From the NCBI GenBank assembly GCA_021234155.1, contig JAJEKV010000071.1, positions 2,119,138 through 2,183,137 on the forward strand: a DNA stretch of 64,000 bases, in the 5' to 3' direction. The DNA comes from Isoetes taiwanensis. Its lineage: Eukaryota; Streptophyta; Lycopodiopsida; Isoetales; Isoetaceae. Shown here piece by piece: positions 22,478 to 34,770 of this stretch; the first letter of the stretch is position 1; each line of letters opens with the position of its first letter. The notes beneath the pieces are model-generated. The model was not told the DNA's origin. It saw nothing but the letters and a program-made list of their open reading frames with translations, and did not search any database. The position numbers were made by a program, and so were the translations under genes.

Positions 22478-24987
22478 TCTTATATTATAATGTTATTGGG
22501 TAAATATGTCGTCAACAAAACCCTAACCCTATTTTTTAACTTTAGGGTTCTGATATATCCGGCAGGGCAGGAGGCGGGATTAGCAGGTAAGTATGTCGTC
22601 AACAAAACCCTAACCCTATTTTTGACCTTTAGGGTTCTGATATATCCGGTAGGGCAGGAGGCGGGAGCTAATCCGGCTGAGGTAGATCCGGCTGGGTTTG
22701 AGCAGGGCGGCATGGCTATGGCTATGAGATTTGGCAGCCCAGGGCGTAAAGCCATAGAGCAGGGAGCAGCCAAAACAGGGGCAGCCGGATTGAGCCAAGG
22801 CAAGGCCAAATTTGCAAAGGGACAACCGGGTAGCCGGATTTTGCAATGTGAGCAGCCAGATTAGCAGAGGGCACCGGATTCTAAGCCAAGGCGGGGCCGG
22901 ATTCTCGAGCCAAGGCAGCCAGATTTTGATGTGGGCGGCTGCCGGGCCATGAACTGGAGGAAACCCAAGATTTCGAAAGCGTAAGAAGCGTGGCATGAGC
23001 AAAGACGGCTGGGTTTTGAGCAGAGGCAACCGGATTTGGAGCATGGGCACCCAGATTTGCATGGGCAGCCAGATTTTGGATGGAAACAGCAAGATATGGT
23101 TGAGGTATGGATGGATTTGAAGCAGGGATGCCCTGATTAGAGGTAACAGACGAAAAAGGCAGAGAACAGGCCACCATAGCTAAAGATCTGCCTGCAAAAC
23201 TAGAGGTGGGCATGCTAGAGGTGGGAAAGTCTTAATTTATCTTATTCCTACAAGATGGATCATACAGTGGCCTTGGCCTTGGATGCAAGCTGCTGGACAA
23301 TACATGCTGATACAATTTCGAATAATGCTTAGCATTGAACTTCAGGTAGAAGTATTCAATTTCTACGATTTAATGGAATGAAATGTCTTATGCAAGAAAT
23401 GTAGATGGGTTTGCTTTTGCAGTTTACATTGCAAAATACAGTTTATATTGCAGAATACAGGGCAGTATGCGCTTGCTATGAATATAATGTGTTGGGCTGG
23501 AACCCCTACTCTTAGCTTCAACATCTCTATCAACAACTGGTATGATTTAGGTCAAGCATCCTAGCATCATATAGAAGGGTAAAAGCATGTTAGGGTGTCC
23601 CTTAAAAAGTATTATTTAGTGACCAAAAAGGTACCTAAAAAGGTAGCCAGGACTGGGTACTGGGTACCTGTATAATATCTCAATATAAGGTATGTTTTAT
23701 AACTTTTTATATATATATTGGTCTCCGATAGCATTATCTTTACCTTAACTTTGAATATTACCATGTCCTTGACTTTTATTTTGGATTTTTGTATTAGTTT
23801 TAATGAAAAGAAAAATGAGAAAGTACCCAGTTCTGAAGTACCTAGTGTATGTACTTTTGCAGGTTCCAAAAGTGGTACACCCTAACATGCTTTTACCCAG
23901 AACTATATGATGCAGTGTATATGAGGCATAACTGCTACTGTTATCTATGGTGATGTAAATTTGTAGAATGCTTAGAACTTCCTCCCAATATGTTCAAGAA
24001 TTAGTTCAAATATCTCTTTGCATGGAAGGGGAATAATCCAAACCAACAGGAGCTACAAGAACTATGCAGGTGGCAAACAGATGATTGCACTCAATCTGTA
24101 TATTCTCCCCAGTCCTATAGCAGGTTACAGTTACATGTGCCTATAGGGTAACATCTTTTTAAAAACTCAAACCAGTTATGTTTTGGTGATGCTTGGAGAC
24201 AAAAGCTCCCATAGATTATTGGGATGAGCCGGATTTTGCTTAATTTGTACCCATTTTGAGGAAGGATATCATATTCAGTAAATTCTCTGCTGTTTGTTCC
24301 TTTATGCTTATATAACTGTATTCCCATATCCTTTTCCAACAGCTACAACTTTATACTTAAATAAGTGTGTTGCCATGTCCATTACAACTACAAGCCATGT
24401 CCTTTTCCAACTACAACTTTAAACTTAATTAAATGTATTTCCATATCCTTTTTTAACAATCACAATGATCATAGAGGATGTAACTACGTGTGACATGGGT
24501 AAAACTGCAGAACATTAAGTTACGACCACATGAACAAGGTCACACTAAATAATGTAACATTAACTTACGACCACATGAACAAGGTCACACTAAATAATGT
24601 AATACGTACAATAAATGCAATGCCTTCAAAGGCTTACATGGGTGTTGTGCACATTCATATACAAGCAACAAGTATGGAATAGACGTTTATAGCCAGAAGA
24701 CATCCATATTCAAATACAAGTAGCAAGAATAGAACACAATAGAAGGAAAAGTGACTATAGAAGACATCCATATTCAGATACAAGTAGCAAGAATAGAACA
24801 CAATAGAAGGAAAAGCGACCATACGAGATTAGATACACAAAATCAACAACTCATAAACATAGTCACTTGCAATCTACAGCTTCCACAAATGTTCCAATGA
24901 ATGAGAAGTTACCATATGCAAATGCACAAGTTCTCAACATTTATAAGTTCCCAAATTATGCCCAGCAACGCTGGGCACCGTTACTAG
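22478..24987 (+). mobile_element. Helitron X (non-autonomous)
   Basis: The 5' end TCTTATATTATAATGTTATT follows an A. The 3' hairpin is at 24960-24976, followed by ACCGTTACTAG and a host T at 24988. It lies just after the first TNP2 exon. A roughly 90-bp tandem duplication containing GTCGTCAACAAAACCCTAAC sits at 22500-22675. A G-rich region (22660-23200) has the repeated word GCAGCCGGATT. 23.2-24.9 kb is AT-rich with no supported gene. No Rep/helicase is encoded. Confidence 0.8.
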
Positions 24988-25156
24988 TATTTATTTTTTT
25001 TTTTTTTAAGAGTATCTCTCCCAGTTCAAGTATATATTCAAGATGTTTATGATATCTAAATATGTAGGTAGATGATGCTGATGTCTCCTCCAAACTAGAT
25101 GTGGATTTTGGTTTAATGTTGTCCATAGAGGCATATGAAACCGAAGCATCAATAAT

Positions 25157-25876
25157 GTGGATGGGTGCCGCTCAACGCTGAGTGTTCCCCTGCGTGAAAG
25201 AACACGAAGGGCTACAATCATGAGAACACTGCATGTGTCGCACATTTCCCAAGAACGCTTGGCCTCACTGCCCGAGCGTGAAATTCCTAAAGAATTGCAA
25301 AGATTAGTCCGACCCTTTGTTAGGCACCGCAAGACATTTGGCTTGTGGCCAGTAGACTTACCTATCCCTATGGATCAAGAATTTGCTTATTGGGGAAGAA
25401 GATACATCATTATGCGGAGCCGCATTTGTCCAGAAGCTGGATTCGGCCTTATCTCCGGCACGCATATAGAAGTGGAGCGAGACACCCACATTCCATTAAT
25501 GCCATATGCAGGTCCCGAGTACGATTGGAAAACTTGGCAAACTTTGACTAAATATGCTTGGCGTATGAGGATTTATGGAATGAATTCCAATGCTACGTCG
25601 ATAGCTGTGGGGGCATGTGATGAGGAGTTGAAGTTTATTGATGGTCGGCCAGGGGTTCATGGCAATATTGCAGGGTTCATCAACAGTTCTATTGACAACC
25701 GTGAGCGATGCAATTGTGAATTTTTAGAGTGTCAAGGAGGGGAGGAAGATTTTTTTACAAGATGTGTAAAAGGCAGATATATCATGGTGTGTGCTATTAA
25801 AAGCATAAACATTGGAGATGAGTTATTCATCAACTATCGCTATGATAGACCTCTCCCATTTGAGATGGAACAATAG
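25157..25876 (+). CDS. SET-domain protein (about 239 aa)
   Basis: The frame is open from just after a stop at 25136 to a TAG ending at 25876. SET-domain motifs are visible in order: SRICPEAGFGLISGTHIEV (the S-x-GxG entry), an MPYAGPEYDW segment, GNIAGFINSS..NCEFLE (position of the N-H-S-C pseudoknot) and VCAIKSINIGDELFINYRYD (the E-L-x-x-x-Y end). Such domains normally methylate lysines using S-adenosylmethionine. Here the usual NHSC reads NSSI, so two conserved residues are changed and activity is doubtful. It lies between the first two TNP2 pieces, with Helitrons close on both sides. It could be a gene captured by the CACTA element or part of its own coding capacity. Confidence 0.7.
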   Translation: MDGCRSTLSVPLRERTRRATIMRTLHVSHISQERLASLPEREIPKELQRLVRPFVRHRKTFGLWPVDLPIPMDQEFAYWGRRYIIMRSRICPEAGFGLISGTHIEVERDTHIPLMPYAGPEYDWKTWQTLTKYAWRMRIYGMNSNATSIAVGACDEELKFIDGRPGVHGNIAGFINSSIDNRERCNCEFLECQGGEEDFFTRCVKGRYIMVCAIKSINIGDELFINYRYDRPLPFEMEQ

Positions 25877-25878
25877 TA

Positions 25879-28672
25879 TCCTTTATAATAAAATTTTAGT
25901 GTTTGTCTGTTTTGTTTGTCGCCCTAAATCGGAGGGCCCAAATTTGATCTAATATGCCAGACGGTCCAAATCACGCCCTAGATCGGGTGTGGTTTTTTGC
26001 GAAGAAAATGTAGGGTTTTAGGGAGGATCGGCCGGTTTGGCAAAGCGCGCTTCTGTGGAAGAAGCTCCTCAGGTTTGATTTGCTCCTACCTCATAAGCCC
26101 CAGCCAAGTCTTTTCACAGTAGCCAAGTTTTCAGTAGCCACGTTTTGTAGTCCATCTGTTACGGTAGGAGACCAGCAGCACGTTATCCGAGAGGCGATGG
26201 ATTTATGAGCTCAAACACGATTCCTATTCAATCAAAGGAAAACAACAATGTAGAGTTGCAGCCGAATTTTTGCATGTAGGGATGCATCTGTGCCAATAAA
26301 AGATTTTATGAACATCCGCCGAGGGCGTAATCGGTGCCGACTTTGAGCATTAGAGACCTTGAGTGTAACACATCCGTATGCATCCTCTTTGTCGCAACAA
26401 GACTTGACCTCGCCTTTTATGCCTCGACGACCGCTTCTTAAGTCCTCAAGAAACGCCAGGCCAGAAATACCCCACATGTTTTCGTGATTTAGGGCTCTTT
26501 GCGTAAGACGTTGTTGGATTCCCGCCGCCATGGCTGATCTCGGAATGGGTCCACGTGGCATCTAAATTTCTTATATGCCAAACATGTTCATCTACAACAC
26601 TATATCATGTTCTATAACTTCACATCTTTGGCCGCATGTTACGAATGCCAGCGATGAGTGTGTGTTTATAACACTGACAATTGGTAAATTCCTTCTCTTT
26701 AATAAATTATTACGTTTCTCTTTATTTAATTCTTTTGTGCTTTTGTAATACACTAGATTGAAATGCACGGGGTTTACAATCTTCCAAATGAGAATAGGCA
26801 AATTTGGCCATAGGGGCTTTAAACATAGAATAGGCACATTACGCCATAGGGGCTTTAAAGGGATAAAGGGCAAGCATGGCAAGCAAGAGCTATTCATTTT
26901 TTCGAGTCTACTTCTTCATCAGCCTACTTTAGTCAATGCATGGTACGGTTGTAGTGAGATGCTTCTTCATTCCATTTTGGTTTCTAATAGAGTGTTTATT
27001 TCATAGGGAGCGGGGCAAGCGAGCTATATATGACACAAGGCAAAATGAAAGTGTTAAAAGCAACAAAGCATCGGTATTTATGTGCTTGACTTTATGATTA
27101 TTTACCCATTACGTGCAAGAAGGTAAATATGGCCTCCTTATTTTTAAATAACGGGGCACATGGAAGAACTTCATTTTCATGTTATCTTCAAAGACACCGT
27201 TTTGTTATGCTTAACAACTGAAGCAGTTGTGAGAATGCCAAGGCAGATTTTAAGGAAGTGCAGTTGAGACCTCAAATATATCCGCCTGATCTTTTCTACA
27301 TTAATTCGTATTTCTTATAGTGGAATTCAATAAGCCTGATACTAGGATTTACTATGTGTTTAGATTTTTTCTGGGGGAGGTTTATGTTTCAATGTTGTGG
27401 TATAGTTGGGAGTTCACAGATGGCAAAACTCACTGCTGCAAAAGTAGGTGCTTTGCAAACTATGGGCAATAAGGTATGCTCATAATGCATTATTACGATG
27501 GTGTGAATGTCGATTAAAGTTCAGAATGCATTCATTGCAGCAAGCATGAAAATATATATTTCAAAGAATGAGACTTAAGCAAGCAATCTTTACAAGATAG
27601 CAGGTAACTTCTGACCCCTGGATTTAAAACTATGGATATTTACACTATTAATTTGACCTTATTTATCTCTTCTGCTCTTTGCCTGTAGTAATCCAGAAAA
27701 GTTGAGAGACTTTATTAAAGGTGTGGGTTTATTTACAACGTCGGTATACTGGAGAAAACAAAGGAAGAATGGTTAGGATGAGATAAATATTTGGCTACCC
27801 TGGCTGAGGCATTAAAGTGTAAATGGTATGCCAGAGCTCCAATCACTATGTTCATGTCTTTCATGGAATTTTGGAAGAAAAGCATTTGCCCCATTCTCAA
27901 GCTATTTCCAAAACAATGCACGTTGATGTATGAAATGTGTCCCTTATATATAAGGAGTTTTAAAAGAAAATCTAAGCTTTCCATAACAGATAGCCATGCC
28001 AGTAGCCATGGCAAATGTATGGCACAATAGTACGTAAAGAAATATAACAACAAAAGGATTTTCTTTTTGGAGGACAAATTTTCAATGAATGGGAAGTTGT
28101 GACAACGCATTGTAAGAAAGACATTGATGTAGTTCCACGTGGAACAACATGAACATTACATTCCATCATGTTTTTTAACATCTTGAAGTTGGAAATGCAT
28201 CCCATCATGCTTTTCGTGTCCAATTCCCTTTCTACCAAATGACATACACATTCACTTATGTGTCATGCGTGATAATACATTCTCATTACAAGATTGTTAT
28301 TAAGTTTGGATGTGGCAGAAATAAGCCAATATCTTTATAGATAAAGATGCAATTCACACTAAATAATGCAATCAATGCAATGCCTTTAAAGGTTACATGG
28401 TGTTGTTCACAACACATTCATAGCCACAACACATCCACATTCATATAAAAGCAACAAGAGATGGTGTCTACATCAAAATTTCGTAAACAACCTCAACAAC
28501 TCATAGACATGGCCACTTGCATTCTAAAAGTTTCCAAAATGGTCAACGGCCCAGAAGTTTACAAGTTCCGAAAATGATCCACGGGCCCAGAAGTTACTTT
28601 ACGCAAATGCACAAGTTCCCAACATTTACAAGATTCCAAATTATGCCCAGCAACGCTGGGCACCGTTACTAG
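25879..28672 (+). mobile_element. Helitron B (non-autonomous)
   Basis: The 5' end TCCTTTATAATAAAATTTTA is identical to Helitron A over its first roughly 70 bases. The 3' hairpin is at 28645-28661, then ACCGTTACTAG and a host T. It inserted at an A/T step two bases after the SET gene stop codon. The interior holds only short frames. One minus-strand frame (26561-26232, starting MPRGPIPRSAMAAGIQQ) may be a captured first exon of an unrecognised gene. No Rep/helicase is present. Confidence 0.85.
26232..26561 (-). CDS. Possible captured exon in Helitron B (109 aa)
   Basis: The ATG is at 26561, and the N-terminal part (QQRLTQRALNHENMWGISG) reads like real protein. The C-terminal half is less convincing. 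I recognise no family. Its place inside a non-autonomous Helitron suggests a captured 5' exon. Confidence 0.25.
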   Translation of the reverse strand: MPRGPIPRSAMAAGIQQRLTQRALNHENMWGISGLAFLEDLRSGRRGIKGEVKSCCDKEDAYGCVTLKVSNAQSRHRLRPRRMFIKSFIGTDASLHAKIRLQLYIVVFL

Positions 28673-29819
28673 TTGTTTTACTAAAAAAAAGGAATAAAGA
28701 GGATTTTTTTTTTTTAAATATGTTTTTTGTCATTCGTGAGTCTATACAAATGGTTGTATGTATTTTATACTTATTACATTATTTGACATGATGGTTAATA
28801 CGTTACTCCTGTTTAATGAACTCATTCAGAGCGGTCTCCATCCCGATCCATTAGTTCTAAGTTACAGGCAAAGGGAAACCTATCGTCGTGAATTTCAAGC
28901 CAGAGCGCACCAATATGTAGATATTGCATACGATCAATATGAAGAGGATGAAACTATTGACGAACCCGAGAACGAAGTCTTTCGTGACGAGCCGATGCTC
29001 GATATGTTGCACGCTCTTCAAGAATTACCTGATATTGATTTAGATGATGTCGAGGATGGTGGTGGAGAGGATATGGTAGAAGATGTGGGATACCCTTCGA
29101 GGATTGGTCGTACTGACGATGACCCTATTGTTATCGAAGCAGAAACGCAGTTATTTCCTGCGTCTCGAACCTCTCGTTTGTCGGCGTGCCTGCTAATTCT
29201 CAATCTCCAAACCAAGTTCAAGTGGAGCAATGCAAGTGTCTCTGCTCTATTGAGGTGACATACTTATCAAGTCTTTCTATCTTACCACCATCTCCATCTT
29301 TTATCTTACCACTCTTAGATGCACAGGTTATTGCACGAGAAGATCCTTCCAGAGAAGAACAATATGCCTACCGACAGATCTCAAGTTAAGAAAATGATTC
29401 AAGCGACCGGCCTTGGTTATAAAGTCATACATGCATGTCCAAATGATTGTATGATCTTCTATCCCCCTGCCGAGCAGGGTGAAAGCATGTTGTAGTGGAA
29501 CACCCTGGGTGTCCCCCCTGTCCTCCTAAAAATGTGGTGGGAGATATCAAATTTGTGGTGCGATTTTAAATGTTCGTTTGGCGCCTAGTGCATGTACTGC
29601 CCGGATTCAATCATTTCTTGAACTGCAACAACCCGATTCTTACGCCACCCGTCCCATTCCAATTTCCTACGCCACCCGTGCCCATTCCAATCTCCACCGA
29701 ACCGATTTCTAAACCCACGACCCATCCGCGCCTTTCCTGAAGCACACGGCTATGGCGCTTAATCCGGTTGTGGATCAATCCGGTTCATACCTTCAATCGT
29801 TTAATTTGGAAGCAAATCT

Positions 29820-31884
29820 GCCATAGGTAAGAGAAAGAGAACTCCAGAACAAGAACGGGATCATAAAAGACGCCAAAGGAAAAGACAAAGGGAAGCTAAA
29901 GAAGAATTAGCAAAAATTGCAACAGCAGAGGGAGGATCCACGAACGGCCTCTACCGGCGCCGGATGGTATTAAAATTGTTATCTTCATTTCATAGCACCA
30001 CTAAAGGCTTGTCTAACAAATGATAAGAAAGAGGTTTTACTAGATTATCCGCAGGATGACACAATGGACAGCGATACTTGGCTAAGAGTCGAAAGATTTG
30101 CAAGTCAAGAGCATTGTGGTCAGCAACCTCGGGGCTTCCATTCAACTTGTGAAGAAGTCTAACAGCAATGGCGGTTTAGCACCAAGAGTAGTTGCCTTGC
30201 TATGACCGTAAGAGGAAGCATTAATACCGAAAGTGCTAATCCGCGATTGTGCTTCGGGGTTTTGGTAAACTGGCCGGGTGTTCATCCTAGGAATCTTACC
30301 AAAGCAAAATTGAAGAGGGAAGAGATAGATTGCAAAGTGGGGGAATGGGTTTTGTACAAAAGAGTTAGAAGAGCGGATGCAATTCCCAATTACGTCATAG
30401 AACTTGTGCAGCAATTTTGGACCGAAAGCAAAGAGGGTCTCTCCAAATGCAAAGGATGTTAAGTTCGGAAGATTGGAGCGAAATGTAAGAGAGGATCATG
30501 CCACTCACTATCCGGAAGAATCACGGGTTATTTCATTTCTTCATCTTCACCACATTTTTTTTATTGTTAATGTGGTATGTGGTTAGTGATTGCTTGTGAT
30601 ATGTGGTTCTTGTAGTTAGTGATTGCTTGTGGTGTGTGGTGCCTATTAATCTTTGTGATATATGATATGTCTTGCCTAGTGTGGTGAGGCACGTGGGTGT
30701 GAAATAAATCTTTGTCAATATATGCTTTGTGGTGCCTAGTGTGGTGAATAACATGGTGTAAAATACATCTTTGTAATATATGCTATGTGGTGCCTAGTGT
30801 GGTGAAAAATATGGTGAAAAATATGGTGTAAAATAAATGCTCTAAATATCGCTTTTTGTGGTGCCTAGTGTGGTGAATAACATGGTGTAAAATAAATCTT
30901 TGTAATATATGCTATGTGGTCCCTAGTGTGGTGAATAACATGGTGTGGTGTCTAGTAGTGTGGTGCCTAGTGTGGTGCCTAGTGTGGTTAAAAATATGGT
31001 GTAAAATAAATCTTGAATATATTCTATGTGGTGCCTAGTGTGGTGAATAACGAGGTGTAAGATGAATGTCTGTAATATATGCTATGTTTAATAGAAATCT
31101 CACTGTTTAATTGACAGGGTGAAAGTGACACACAGAAAAATTACATTAAGGATGGACAGAATGGGACAGACTAATCATTGGAAATCTGTCACATCAAATG
31201 CAAGGTCAATCATTCAAAAGCTGGCTGTGCAGGAAGCATTGGGGGAAAACCATAAATCTAGTTTTGCATGCAGACATTGGCTTATCACAATCCAGCTATG
31301 GTGGAAGAAAACAGAAGGAGAACACGAGCACAAACAATTTCACCAGTTCAAATGCAGTTGCATCTGGTAGGACCTATACTGAAGCAAATAAACCAGGAAC
31401 AGAGGCGGATATTAGAGGAGCGGAGGACCCATGAATTCCGAGGTATTCTAGGCTTAAAACATAGGTTAATTCCTGATGGGCTTAAAGAATTAGAAGCCAA
31501 GGCAGTGATAGGCGGTTGCCTTTCTTTGTAGTAGATGTTGTTTTACGATGATGATGTTGTTTACATGCATGCATCGGGGAGACTTAACAGAGCTGGTGCA
31601 GTAACCATGTGGTTAGGGGGGTGGTGTATGATTCTCGAGGATGAGTTCTCAACTCTCCCGTGGTTGAGGAAGAGGATATGTTCATCCAACTAAAGCAGGA
31701 AATGATCCATGCTTCAGCCATTAAAAAAGTGCTCGACAGGCCAGATGCATGGAGACACAACAACTTGAGACAATACTTTATGAATCTGTATCATAAGTGG
31801 GAGCAGAAACGAGAAGCTCATGTTTTAGTGTTCTTTGGATTACACCAACTATTCGCCAGCCAGGCTAATTTGATGAAGTCTTGA
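29820..31884 (+). pseudogene. Unrecognised + strand gene pieces in the TIR element
   Basis: Protein-like pieces include a lysine/arginine-rich run (KRKRTPEQERDHKRRQRK) near 29828. 30202-30540 holds VGEWVLYKRVRRADAIPNYVI..LVQQFWTES followed by a C-G-C / HATHYPEES segment in another frame. 31268-31531 holds ILKQINQEQRRILEERR. 31650-31884 holds IKKVLDRPDAWRHNNLRQYF. They might be exons of the element's own transposase, but no catalytic motif is evident to me. The repeat at 30.56-31.09 kb interrupts them. Confidence 0.35.
30560..31085 (+). repeat. Minisatellite TGTGGTGCCTAGTGTGGTGAA
   Basis: The unit, about 70 bp (GTGGTGCCTAGTGTGGTGAATAAC ATGGTGTAAAATAAATC TTTGTAATATATGCTAT in variants), is repeated about seven times with many indels. 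Confidence 0.85.
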
Positions 31885-32049
31885 ACGTACTTGGAAGAAC
31901 AAGAGTTACAGATCTCACAATGCAGGATCTAATTGAGGCCCAGTAACTGTATGTCATCTCTAATGCATTTTGATAATACTAGAAACTTTTATGAATATAA
32001 AGAAGTTTCTGTTTTGCATTCTCATTTTTTATGCTTCAGTTACAGAAAT

Positions 32050-32480
32050 TTGTACTTGAATGTTGAATGAATTCCAAGGTATAACTGGATTAAACTGAAT
32101 TAAACTGAATTAAACTTGCACAAGGCTTGTTAGACATATGGGTGAGATCAAAGAAAGGCACTAAGGCCTGTGGTATCTGTTTTTAGAAACAGGCCTGTGG
32201 TAAAACAGAATTAGAAATTTACACAAGGCACAAATTTACACAAGACACAAAGCCATTACAAACTATTTTCTGGATTAAACAAAAGGCACAAGGCCTGGAT
32301 TACAGTCGGCACAAGGCCATCATATGTTAAAACAGAAGATACCAGAATACTTCAGAATTAGAAATTTACACAAGGTTCAAAAAGGCACTAAGGCCATCAT
32401 ATATTACAAAGAGGCACTAAGGCCTGTATCACAAGGGGTGAGTTCACAAGGGGGTGAGATCAAATGAAGGCACTAAGGCC
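32050..32480. repeat. Degenerate GGCAC(A/T)AAGGC repeat
   Basis: The words AAGGCACAAGGCC, TTTACACAAGGCAC and AAGGCACTAAGGCC(T) recur irregularly about ten times. No gene is supported. Confidence 0.6.
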
Positions 32481-32725
32481 TATATACCATCTGTTTTTCA
32501 AAAAAAATACAAAGGCACAAAAGGCCCCAGAGACGCGGACTTGATCAAAAGAAAAAAAAAGGTGCTGCGGCAGTAGGACTTCAAGCTTCATCCTGTAAGA
32601 AAAAGTGAAGAAAATTAGTTTAGAATACATAAAAGAAAGCAAAAATTTAATGCATGCATGCTACTTACTCAGAGAAAATTTTTGGAGTTCAAAAAAAAAA
32701 AAAACTTCATGTTCTTTTTCGTCTT

Positions 32726-33097
32726 CTACCTCTTCTTCTTCTTCTTGGTCCGGTCTTCGCCGATTAAGTTATTAGAATCTTGGGAATCAAATTGATCATC
32801 AGAAGAAGCTTCATCAGAGGAATCGAAATTAGAGGAGGATTCCACCTCTTCTGAAAGCTCCGAAAGATCTTCAAAGCTTTCAGAAGAGGTGGAATCAGAC
32901 TTAGAGCTCTCAGGCTCAGGGCTCTCGGCTACTGGGCTCTCAGGTTCGGGCTCCAGCAAATGGTAATTTGGCCAAGATCCTATTTCATAACTGGCCATCA
33001 CCTGTGCCAAAGGAATTGAAAGCAGTTTCCGGCGAGAGGGAGAGGGAGAGGCAGAGCTGGAGGGAGAGCTGGCAGGCAAATGGCGGCCATTCGACAT
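32726..33097 (-). CDS. Hypothetical acidic serine-rich protein (123 aa)
   Basis: The ATG is at 33097 and the stop at 32726. The N-terminal part is S/P-rich (SSPSSSASPSPSRRK). The rest is a long acidic, serine-rich stretch (LEPEPESPVAESPEPESS, then SSESFEDLSELSEEVESS) ending in a lysine run (TKKKKKR). Such disordered acidic proteins are hard to assign. Composition resembles, but is not homologous by eye to, the small protein at 3491-3772. Confidence 0.25.
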   Translation of the reverse strand: MSNGRHLPASSPSSSASPSPSRRKLLSIPLAQVMASYEIGSWPNYHLLEPEPESPVAESPEPESSKSDSTSSESFEDLSELSEEVESSSNFDSSDEASSDDQFDSQDSNNLIGEDRTKKKKKR

Positions 33098-33322
33098 TCG
33101 TTGGAAGGAATTGACGATGCTTCTCCTTCACACCACCATAGCCTATAAAGGCTGGCGTGAAATTAATTTCGTAGGCTACGATTTTAGGATTTTGTACCAT
33201 TAGCATCTTTATTCCTAAAGATTTAGTAGGCAACTAATAATAACCTCGAAATGACCATTATGATTTAGTAGGCAACTAATAATAACCTCAAAATGACCAT
33301 TATTTTATTTTCTAAAAAACAT

Positions 33323-33354
<32 letters not shown>

Positions 33355-33369
33355 TCTATCCTGAATTGG

Positions 33370-33900
33370 CCATTCATGAATAGCTCCAACATGCCACCTA
33401 TGATGCACCACATGATTCACCAAATGCACCTCATGATTCACCACATGCACCATTTGCATCACCAAACATGTTGGTCAATGAAAGTCAAACATGTAACAAA
33501 GGTCATGTAAAGGCTCAAGCATGCCAAGGTGGCTCAAATATGCCACCTAGGCTCCAACATGCCAAGGTGGCTCAAACATGCCACGTAAGCTCCAACATGC
33601 CACCTACGATGCACCACATGATTCACCACATGATTCACCAAATGCACCTCAAGATTCACCACATGCACCATTTGCATCACCAAACATGTTGGTCAATGAA
33701 AGTCAAACATGCCACGTAAGCTCCAACATGCCACCTACGATTCACCACATGATTCACCACATGGTTCACCACATGCACCATTTGCATCACCACATCTATC
33801 ACGACATGTAACACCACATGCACCATTTGCACCACATGATTCAATACATGCACCATTTGCATCACCACATCTATCACGACATGTAACACCACATTGTCAT
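33370..33900 (+). repeat. Compound minisatellite (ATGATTCACCACATG / CTCCAACATGCCAC)
   Basis: Two interleaved units recur: CACCACATGATTCACCACATGCACC(A)TTTGCATCACCA and CTCCAACATGCCACCTA(C/G)G. A third (CATCTATCACGACATGTAACACCA) appears twice near 33795 and 33865. The ACATGCCACCTAGGCTC word is also found at 47.1-47.6 kb, beyond the TNP2 gene. Confidence 0.8.
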
Positions 33901-34429
33901 GAATCTTTGAATACATCAATTTCTTCTGGATATTTGAACTCCACCGTGAGTGTTGCTCGTCACCCGAAAAAAGTCTATTGTATACAATAGTATACAACAA
34001 TGTACATTAGAGTGTCAATGAAAGAATAGGTTACAAGAATAACCTCTTTGGTTACAATAATACAAACATGTGATTACAAGTAAAGATCTATTGATCTGTC
34101 AACCTCGACTTCATTACTACAAAGAATCGTGGCTTCACAACATCAATCATCATTCTGCGGCGTGTCCAACATTTCAAGAACTAGAAATTGGTACACCACG
34201 CAACAAACATATCAGGCCTCACATTGGATGAGTAATACCTTCAAATTTACTTAACTCACCTTGCATTTCGTGACATCTTGCAACCACAACTTTCTTTACA
34301 AAGACACATATAGCGGGACCACACGACCAAAGAATCGACCGAGTGGGGAACTTGTAATTTTCTTGTGGCGCAGCCTTTTATGGTGCTTGGGAATGTTGTG
34401 TTTGCATCCTCAACAAAACTCATGACAGT

Positions 34430-34770
34430 TCTGAGCCCTTGTACATTTCTATTTTGTCAAAATGGTACACACCGGGCCGACATTTAACCGGGCTGACCTC
34501 CAAGACCTACAATGACATACAATCGGCCCAATTGCTCACGATAACATCTTTGGGAGAATGGTACATTCGAAATTGCAAGTTGAGGGTGCAACAGTTTGTC
34601 CTTTTGAAGCAAGCTCGCTCGACGGTAATGTGTAAATGAGCGGATCCATGAAATGGAACCTCTCGTTCCATGTCATGCTTGATGCAAAATTGGTGCATAC
34701 ACCGCCAAAGTCCAAGGTCGGGTAAAACAAGATGATTTAAGAAACAAATGTAAGACTTCAAATGAAGTTG
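34430..34770 (-). pseudogene. Degenerate coding-like stretch
   Basis: Minus-strand pieces (HHLVLPDLGLW, EVPFHGSAHLHITVERACFK, FRMYHSPKDVIV in shifting frames) look like worn-out protein sequence. A possible splice donor follows on the + strand side. No family is recognised. Confidence 0.25.
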
